Below, one piece after another: positions 58,951 through 64,000 of a stretch of 64,000 bases of DNA (its first letter is position 1; each line of letters starts with the position of its first letter). Both the position numbers and the translations under genes were made by a program. Origin of the DNA: Planctomycetota bacterium (GTDB lineage Bacteria; Planctomycetota; MHYJ01; JACPRB01); NCBI GenBank assembly GCA_016209705.1, contig JACQVR010000116.1, positions 1 to 64,000 of the forward strand. Reading direction: 5' to 3'. The notes under the pieces were generated by a model. It ran no database searches. It was given only the letters and a program-made list of their open reading frames with translations, and was not told the DNA's origin.

Positions 58951-59291
58951 GCTGTCAGCATCTTGATCTTACGGGCCGCCGAGGTGATCGACAACAGCGT
59001 GAAATCCAGGTTGATGGATTTGTCCAGCACCACCACGAGGTAGGCATCTCCCGTATCCTGGAAAATCATCTTTCCGAAGGACGAATTGAAGATGAATCGG
59101 GTGAATTCGTCCGACCCGGCGGCCTTGAGCGCCGAGTTGATGTCCTTCACGGTGCTGGACGCCACGGCGCTGACCAGGTCCCCGTTCAAGGGAGGGCCCA
59201 TCTCGGAGTGCACGAGCACCCCGTCACGCGTCATGACCATGCTCCCCTTCACGCCGACTTCCAGATTCAACGTCAGCAACACTTCCTTCAT
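58947..59291 (-). CDS. Roadblock/LC7 domain protein (MglB-like)
   Basis: A 114-residue protein consisting of one Roadblock/LC7 domain: GSMVMTRDGVLVHSEMGPPLNGDLVSAVASSTVKDINSAL and GDAYLVVVLDKSINLDFTLLSITSAARKI. Together with the Roadblock gene at 57124 and the MglA-like gene between them, it suggests a GTPase regulated by two Roadblock proteins. It starts 29 nt after the TPR gene on the same strand. GGGAGC lies about 12 nt before the ATG. Confidence 0.87.
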   Translation of the reverse strand: MKEVLLTLNLEVGVKGSMVMTRDGVLVHSEMGPPLNGDLVSAVASSTVKDINSALKAAGSDEFTRFIFNSSFGKMIFQDTGDAYLVVVLDKSINLDFTLLSITSAARKIKMLTA

Positions 59292-59320
59292 GAGCGCGGT
59301 TGCTCCCGATTACGAACCCG

Positions 59321-60427
59321 TCAGGCGATGAACGACTGAAACTTTTCCAGCGCCCGATCGAAATCTTCCTGCTTGGCGGGCCGATCCGCCAGGATGCCCA
59401 ACACGAGCTGCTTCCACTCCAACAGCTTCACCTTGCCCAGCGACGTTTCGAGCTCTCCGTCCACGAAGCTCCCGATATCCATCTTATGCGACGCGGCGTC
59501 GGCGCTCCGGTAGACGCACTGGGTCAAGGCGACGAACTTGTCCAGCGGCACCAGCCCCCGGGTGTGGCCGGCGAACAACACCCCGTCCTTCAGCAGCGCT
59601 GCGGCGCATTTGTACCCCGGCATCGCTTCGTATCCCCGCAGGAGCTGCTCGACCTTCGCCGGACTGATGGTGATCTGGGTCGCCCCCCGCATCGGCTGGA
59701 ACAGCTCCATCATCTCGCGTCCGCCGGCCGGCAACATATGTCGCTGTTCGATGTCCGCCACCGCGTCGTCGATCTCGTGGACGGCTTCCGGAATGCGGGC
59801 CATCACCAGGCTGAGGAGCTGGCGCATGTTGACGTCATCGGGCTGAAGCCGGAGGTAGGCCTCGATGTGCGGCTTGGCCTTCTCGTACGCCCCGCACTCC
59901 GCGTACAGCCGTCCGAGGATCATCATCGCTCCGGCGTGTTGCGGATTCGTGGCCAGGGCCATCTGCCCATGGCGGAGCGCTTCGGAGCAATCGTTGGCGA
60001 GGAAATCCTGGTGAAACCGGTCCATCCGGATCTGGGCGCATATAGCGTGCAACGTGTCGCTGGAAGGAAACTTGATGAGGCCTTCCAGGGCGATTTCCAT
60101 CGCTTTGCCTCGATCGTTGAGATCTTCCAGATACAGTCGGGCAAGCTGCTCGTAATCGCTGTGCTGGGGCCGGGTGCGGATGACGCGATTGAGTTCCTGG
60201 ATTCGGGCCTGGAACTGCGTCTTGCGCACATACTGATAGGTGAGCGCGCACTTTTCGCTGTCCGGAAATTTCTCGATGGACCGCCTCGCCACCTCGTACG
60301 CGCGGGTCCAGTTCTGCATGCGCGCCAGCGTTTCGGCGAGCGCGACCATGTTCTGAGGCGTGGGATTCGACAAGACCTCGCGTTCCAGGGTCTCCAAGCG
60401 GCGGCGGGAGGTATCGAACAAGGCCAT
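59321..60427 (-). CDS. TPR protein with a C-terminal Roadblock-like region
   Basis: A 368-residue soluble protein. Residues about 10-215 form tetratricopeptide-like helical pairs (e.g. ALAETLARMQNWTRAYEVARRSIEKFP, ALRHGQMALATNPQHAGAMMILGRLYAECGAYEKAKPHIEAYLRLQP). The last ~100 residues (YKCAAALLKDGVLFAGHTRGLVPLDKFVALTQCVYRSAD ... LGKVKLLEWKQLVLGILAD) resemble a Roadblock/LC7 fold. It may be a scaffold between the Roadblock/GTPase proteins and the DUF4388 protein. TTGACA-18-TAAAAT lies upstream, and GGAG precedes the ATG. Confidence 0.78.
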   Translation of the reverse strand: MALFDTSRRRLETLEREVLSNPTPQNMVALAETLARMQNWTRAYEVARRSIEKFPDSEKCALTYQYVRKTQFQARIQELNRVIRTRPQHSDYEQLARLYLEDLNDRGKAMEIALEGLIKFPSSDTLHAICAQIRMDRFHQDFLANDCSEALRHGQMALATNPQHAGAMMILGRLYAECGAYEKAKPHIEAYLRLQPDDVNMRQLLSLVMARIPEAVHEIDDAVADIEQRHMLPAGGREMMELFQPMRGATQITISPAKVEQLLRGYEAMPGYKCAAALLKDGVLFAGHTRGLVPLDKFVALTQCVYRSADAASHKMDIGSFVDGELETSLGKVKLLEWKQLVLGILADRPAKQEDFDRALEKFQSFIA

Positions 60428-60479
60428 AGTCGTTCTCCGGGAGTTGCCCGTTCCGGGCCGCGTTGTTACGAACGAGCCA

Positions 60480-60509
60480 ATTTTATCGGGGCGATCACGG
60501 GAGTGTCAA
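60480..60509 (-). promoter_or_regulatory. Promoter for the TPR/Roadblock gene
   Basis: TTGACA (60504-60509, perfect consensus), an 18-nt spacer and TAAAAT (60480-60485), with a leader of about 47 nt containing GGAG. The -35 abuts the stop of the DUF4388 gene. Confidence 0.65.
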
Positions 60510-63500
60510 TCAATCCAAAAGGATCGAATACAAAAGCTGATCCTCCGAGCCGAAGTAGATTCGGGTTCCCGCGAGGGTCGCCGCGCAACGAACGGCTTTC
60601 CCGGTGCGGCAGCGCCAGACGACGTCTCCCGTTTCGGTGTCCAGCGCGTAGAACCATCCGTCCCCGCTTCCGAACAGCGCCCGCCCCCCCGCGACCACCG
60701 GGGACGCGCGCAGCGATCCGCCCGTGTCCGCTTTCCAGAGCACGTCGCCGCGGCCCGCATCCAAGGCCGCCATGGAGCCCCCCGCCGTCGGAACGAGAAT
60801 GCGGCGCCCGCTGCGCACGGGAGCGGCGAGAATCTCGCTCTCCAAAGAGGGGCTGGTCCATTCCACCGAGCCTTCCGCGTGAACGGCCATGACCCGGCCG
60901 GCGCGGATTCCGACGTAAAGAAACGGAGGAAACATTTCGACGCCGGCCGGCACGCCGCCCGACTCGACCGTCCATTCTCCCGGCGCGGGCTCGGGTCCCT
61001 TCACCGCGTGGAGGCGTCCGTTGCGGCACGCCACGAACACGACGCCGCCCTGCTCGGAGGGCTCCGCGACCGCCTCGGCGGACAGTTCCCGCTTCCACAA
61101 GACCTCCCGAGTCGCGATGTTGACGGCGAACAGCGTCCGGCCGGCGTCGCACGCGTACAGAATGGTTCGATCGCTTGAAAATCCCGGCCCGACTACCAGA
61201 GGATTCGGCGCCTCGAATCGTCCGATCTCCATCTCTTCCATGGAACGATGCGGATCCAGGAATAGGACCGACCGTTCCGACGCGACGTAGAGCACGCCGT
61301 TCACCGCCCGAATCGGTCCCGGCAGCGCACCCACCGGCCGGGTCCACGCCAGGACCCGCCGTCCGGTGTCCAGCGCCACGACGCGGCCTCGGATCTGAAG
61401 GAGGACCAGATTTCCATCGACCTGCGGAGCCGCTTCCAGTTCGGATCCCAGGGGATACGTCCAGTCGGGCCGCTTCTCGTCCAATCGCATCTCCACCAGT
61501 CCGCTGAGGAGACCCTGGATCTCCACGGATTTCGCGACATAACCGTCGCGCTGGAACGTGAGTTGAAATGGCTTTTCATCCGGCCGCAGCCGCAGCACGA
61601 TGTCCTTTCCGGAGGAATGAGCGATGAGCTCGCGATCCCGCAGGATGCGAACCCCGTCCGGGGCGATCCGCAGCGCCAGAGGGTACGTCGCGGACGCCGC
61701 CGCCTCCGAGAACGGGAATCGCCGGAGAAGCTCCGCTACCTTGCGCGCCGCGGCCTCGTAGGCTCCGGCCCCTTCCAACCGGACCGCCTCCTCCTTCAAA
61801 GCCGCCGCCCCTTCCAGATACGCGGTGATTTCACGGTCCCGCTTGTCCGCTGCCGCCAACCGTCGTTCATCGCCGACCTGCCGCGCCAGTTCCATCAGCG
61901 CGCGCGCGTCTCGCTGTGCCTTCGCCATCTCTCCGCGACTGAACTCGCCTTCCATGGCTTCTTCGAGCCGCCGCATGCGATCGAGAACACGGCCGCGCGC
62001 CGCCTCCAGCTCCTTCTGCCGCCGCTCCTCGGCGCGCCGGTCCTGGGCGATCCGCTCCTCGTCCGCGGCGCGGCTCTTGGCGGCCAGCGCGCGCTCGTCC
62101 TGATAGGCCTTCAGGAGCGCCGCGAGGCTCACTCGATATGGACCGGATCGGAAGCTCGAGATCCGCTTTCGGGCTTCGGCGAACTCGGCTTCCTCTTCCA
62201 GCCTCCGCACCTCATCCGCCACTCGGGCGTATTCACGCCGGGCCTGAATTTCATAGATCCCGGCGAGGACCAGCAGCGCGCCCAACGCCGCGCCGACCAT
62301 GAGTCGGGCCTTGCGGCGATAGCGCCGCCGCAGCGGGCGCGATCGATGCTCCGCGCCCGGGGCCACTTTCGACAGATCCGGAATCTCGCGCAGGCCTTTG
62401 AGAATCCGGTTGGCGGCCGCGTGATCGACGGGGAGGTTCTTGTGAATGAACTGAACCGTCTCATCGCGCTGGGCCTTCATGCCCAGCGCGTGGTAGGCAT
62501 GAGCCAGTCCCACGCGCATTTCCAGGCGATGCGGAGCCGCCTGGACACCCCGCTCCGCCACGACGCGGGCGATCTGAAAATCCCCCGTCCGGATCGACTC
62601 CTGGACGGTCTGCTCCGCGAACTGAAGCGCCTCGTCCACATTGCCCTGCGCCAATTTGATGTCGAACAGCGCCGTCTTGGTTTGAGGATCGTCGGGCATG
62701 AGCGCCACCGCCCGCTCGAAATAGCCCAGACCTTCCCGGCTCCGTCCCTGCGCCTGAAGCAGATGGCCCGCGCGAAGAAACATGCGCCCGGCGTCGGGAA
62801 GGAGGCCTTCCCGCTCCAAGGCGGCGGCATAGCTGAGCGTCAGGTCCACGTCGTCGGGCGCCAGCCGGATCGAGCATTGATACAGGCGCAAGCCTCGCTC
62901 CGGCTGGCCGGCGGCCAGCAATCGCTGGGCCACCTCGCGGACTTCGACCACATCCAACATGCGAACGGCGCCCTTCCGGACCTGATCCACGAGAATCTGG
63001 CACACCTCGAGGCGGGGAGCCTGCGTGGCGTCGACGAGGTCGTTCACGGACGATTCACCGTCCACCCGTTGAAGCACCGCCCGCGTCCGGCCCTCCGCCA
63101 CGGCCAACTCCTGCGCGCGGTGGAGCTCCCCCGTGAAGCCGAACACGCAGTCCAAGCTGGGAATCGTCTCTTTGACCCGGGTCCATTCATCGGTCTGGCG
63201 CACCGCTTCGAGCAGCAACGCGTTCGGGTCGAACGCCAAACGGATCACGTGACTGTCGGGATCCTGGAGCTGCTCGGCGGGCGGCCCTTCGATGAATTCG
63301 AACGACGCGTTCTTCCACAGGAAGAGATCGTAGATCTCCTGTTCGATCTGGGTCCGGACCACGCCGTCGATGTCCTCCCGCGCCACCAGGCCGATCGCGA
63401 CGAGCTCCTCGCCGAGCAAGCGGCGGGTACCTTTCTGTTGATCGAGAACCTGGCGCAATTGTTCGGCGCTGAGTTTTCCCGCGCGGACCAGCATGTCGCC

Positions 63501-63677
63501 GATCCGAAAGCCCCGCCGCCGTCCTGTGGAGAGGAGTTGGACCCCTTCGCGTCCGAAATAGATCGCCTTCCGGCTGTCCCTGTCCTTGACGACGAGGGTG
63601 CCTTCCTTGGCACTCATCGAAATCATCTGGAAGATTTCGCCGAGCCCGATGGTATTGAGGTCACCTTTCAGCGACAT
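60510..63677 (-). CDS. DUF4388/TPR membrane protein with PQQ-like beta-propeller
   Basis: A 1055-residue multidomain protein. Order: DUF4388 (PATAN-like) N-terminal domain (SLKGDLNTIGLGEIFQMISMSAKEGTLVV); a helical segment with IGDMLVRAGKLSAEQLRQVL like the one in the kinase at 796; TPR units (about 255-420); a membrane helix (LMVGAALGALLVLAGIYEI, about 455-475); a long coiled coil (about 480-630); a PEGA-like segment; and a C-terminal propeller of PQQ-like repeats (e.g. ALDAGRGDVLWKADTGG). It resembles the kinase at 796 in having intracellular signalling parts and an outer propeller. It heads the Roadblock/GTPase block. TATCAT ends 8 nt before the ATG. Confidence 0.85.
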   Translation of the reverse strand: MSLKGDLNTIGLGEIFQMISMSAKEGTLVVKDRDSRKAIYFGREGVQLLSTGRRRGFRIGDMLVRAGKLSAEQLRQVLDQQKGTRRLLGEELVAIGLVAREDIDGVVRTQIEQEIYDLFLWKNASFEFIEGPPAEQLQDPDSHVIRLAFDPNALLLEAVRQTDEWTRVKETIPSLDCVFGFTGELHRAQELAVAEGRTRAVLQRVDGESSVNDLVDATQAPRLEVCQILVDQVRKGAVRMLDVVEVREVAQRLLAAGQPERGLRLYQCSIRLAPDDVDLTLSYAAALEREGLLPDAGRMFLRAGHLLQAQGRSREGLGYFERAVALMPDDPQTKTALFDIKLAQGNVDEALQFAEQTVQESIRTGDFQIARVVAERGVQAAPHRLEMRVGLAHAYHALGMKAQRDETVQFIHKNLPVDHAAANRILKGLREIPDLSKVAPGAEHRSRPLRRRYRRKARLMVGAALGALLVLAGIYEIQARREYARVADEVRRLEEEAEFAEARKRISSFRSGPYRVSLAALLKAYQDERALAAKSRAADEERIAQDRRAEERRQKELEAARGRVLDRMRRLEEAMEGEFSRGEMAKAQRDARALMELARQVGDERRLAAADKRDREITAYLEGAAALKEEAVRLEGAGAYEAAARKVAELLRRFPFSEAAASATYPLALRIAPDGVRILRDRELIAHSSGKDIVLRLRPDEKPFQLTFQRDGYVAKSVEIQGLLSGLVEMRLDEKRPDWTYPLGSELEAAPQVDGNLVLLQIRGRVVALDTGRRVLAWTRPVGALPGPIRAVNGVLYVASERSVLFLDPHRSMEEMEIGRFEAPNPLVVGPGFSSDRTILYACDAGRTLFAVNIATREVLWKRELSAEAVAEPSEQGGVVFVACRNGRLHAVKGPEPAPGEWTVESGGVPAGVEMFPPFLYVGIRAGRVMAVHAEGSVEWTSPSLESEILAAPVRSGRRILVPTAGGSMAALDAGRGDVLWKADTGGSLRASPVVAGGRALFGSGDGWFYALDTETGDVVWRCRTGKAVRCAATLAGTRIYFGSEDQLLYSILLD

Positions 63678-63685
63678 GGGATCAA

Positions 63686-63691
63686 ATGATA
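63686..63691 (-). promoter_or_regulatory. -10 hexamer TATCAT for the DUF4388 gene
   Basis: TATCAT ends 8 nt before the ATG at 63677, again a near-leaderless layout. The -35 (TTCTCC at 17 nt) is weak. Confidence 0.4.
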
Positions 63692-63741
63692 TCTAAGTGG
63701 CCCGGCGCGGAGAAAGATGATCGGATGACATGAGAAGTCCG

Positions 63742-64000
63742 TCATCGGCGCTTCTTATCCTCCAGCGCCGCCTGCGCCGCGGCGAGACGAGCGATGGGAA
63801 TCCGGTACGGCGAACACGAGACATAATCGAGCTTGATGGAATGGCAGAACCTGATGCTGGCCGGATCGCCGCCATGCTCTCCGCAAATGCCCACCTTCAA
63901 GGCCGGCCGCGAAGACCGCCCGCGATCCAAAGCCCATTTCATGAGTCCCCCCACCCCTTCCACGTCGAGCGACTGGAACGGATCCGTGCGGAAGACGCGG
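63742..64000 (-). CDS. ppdK: Pyruvate, phosphate dikinase, C-terminal part (cut by window edge)
   Basis: The visible ~86 residues read [20 protein letters not shown] and [19 protein letters not shown], then [20 protein letters not shown], the C-terminal PEP/pyruvate-binding domain of PpdK with the catalytic Cys in CGEHGGDP. PpdK interconverts pyruvate, ATP and Pi with PEP, AMP and PPi. The protein ends ALEDKKRR at the normal family terminus. The start is outside the window. Confidence 0.93.
   Translation of the reverse strand, partial: RVFRTDPFQSLDVEGVGGLMKWALDRGRSSRPALKVGICGEHGGDPASIRFCHSIKLDYVSCSPYRIPIARLAAAQAALEDKKRR

Noticed and set aside
61563-63689. A 708-codon plus-strand frame opposite the DUF4388 gene
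   Set aside because: Antisense shadow; the DUF4388/TPR/propeller protein explains the locus.

Overview
This window comes from a GC-rich Gram-negative bacterium. It carries lipid A and Kdo genes (lpxA, kdsB, kdsC), heptosyltransferases and an O-antigen or capsule cluster. A Tat-exported DUF1501 protein, a Ser/Thr kinase with a C-terminal beta-propeller, a fused SecDF, DUF1844, DUF4388 and a prokaryotic RING-finger protein point to Planctomycetota or a neighbouring deep lineage. No rRNA or marker set is present, so this placement is inference. The strands are mixed and operons are short.

Layout. 1-5.5 kb: lpxA, Ser/Thr kinase, DUF1501 protein, Hpt protein. 5.5-9.9 kb: a two-gene molybdopterin oxidoreductase (catalytic subunit plus an NrfC-NrfD-type fusion). 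10-13 kb: a secreted protein, a nucleotidyltransferase bracketed by repeats, and a decayed surface-protein gene. 13-20.4 kb: LPS core (tandem sugar-kinase protein, two GT9 heptosyltransferases, a second LPS kinase, GT2, GT4, kdsB). 20.7-27.5 kb: pyrG, DUF1844, a urate-oxidase-type membrane protein, a cupredoxin, a coiled-coil protein, tRNA-Arg(CCU) and a PilZ protein. 27.6-32.7 kb: yajC-secDF, a LysM protein, a coiled-coil protein and a truncated sigma factor. 33-37.9 kb: the prkA-yeaH-spoVR stress operon. 38.4-55.8 kb: surface polysaccharide genes (rmlD, fcl, gmd, DegT aminotransferase, glycosyltransferases, flippase, two candidate chain-initiating or early transferases, asnB) plus a frameshifted PAS gene. 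55.9-63.7 kb: a regulatory block (RING protein, two Roadblock proteins, tail-anchored MglA-like GTPase, TPR protein, DUF4388/beta-propeller protein). The 3' end of ppdK is at the right edge.

The most unusual feature is not a gene. Nearly every longer intergenic gap holds short degenerate 7-10 bp repeats, often as two inverted arms forming long or nested hairpins. The families recur at distant loci (GGAGAT, AGCTTGG, AGTCC, CGCCAAA, ACGAATT and others), and the tracts run into gene ends so that many stop codons lie inside a repeat. There are also two more defined elements: a ~31-bp AT-rich unit with GTTAC/GTAAC ends, paired at three loci, and a ~116-123 bp element with CTAGGAG/CTCCTAG ends at three loci. 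Many genes have a recognisable -10 hexamer only 6-9 nt before the start codon, which suggests widespread leaderless transcription.
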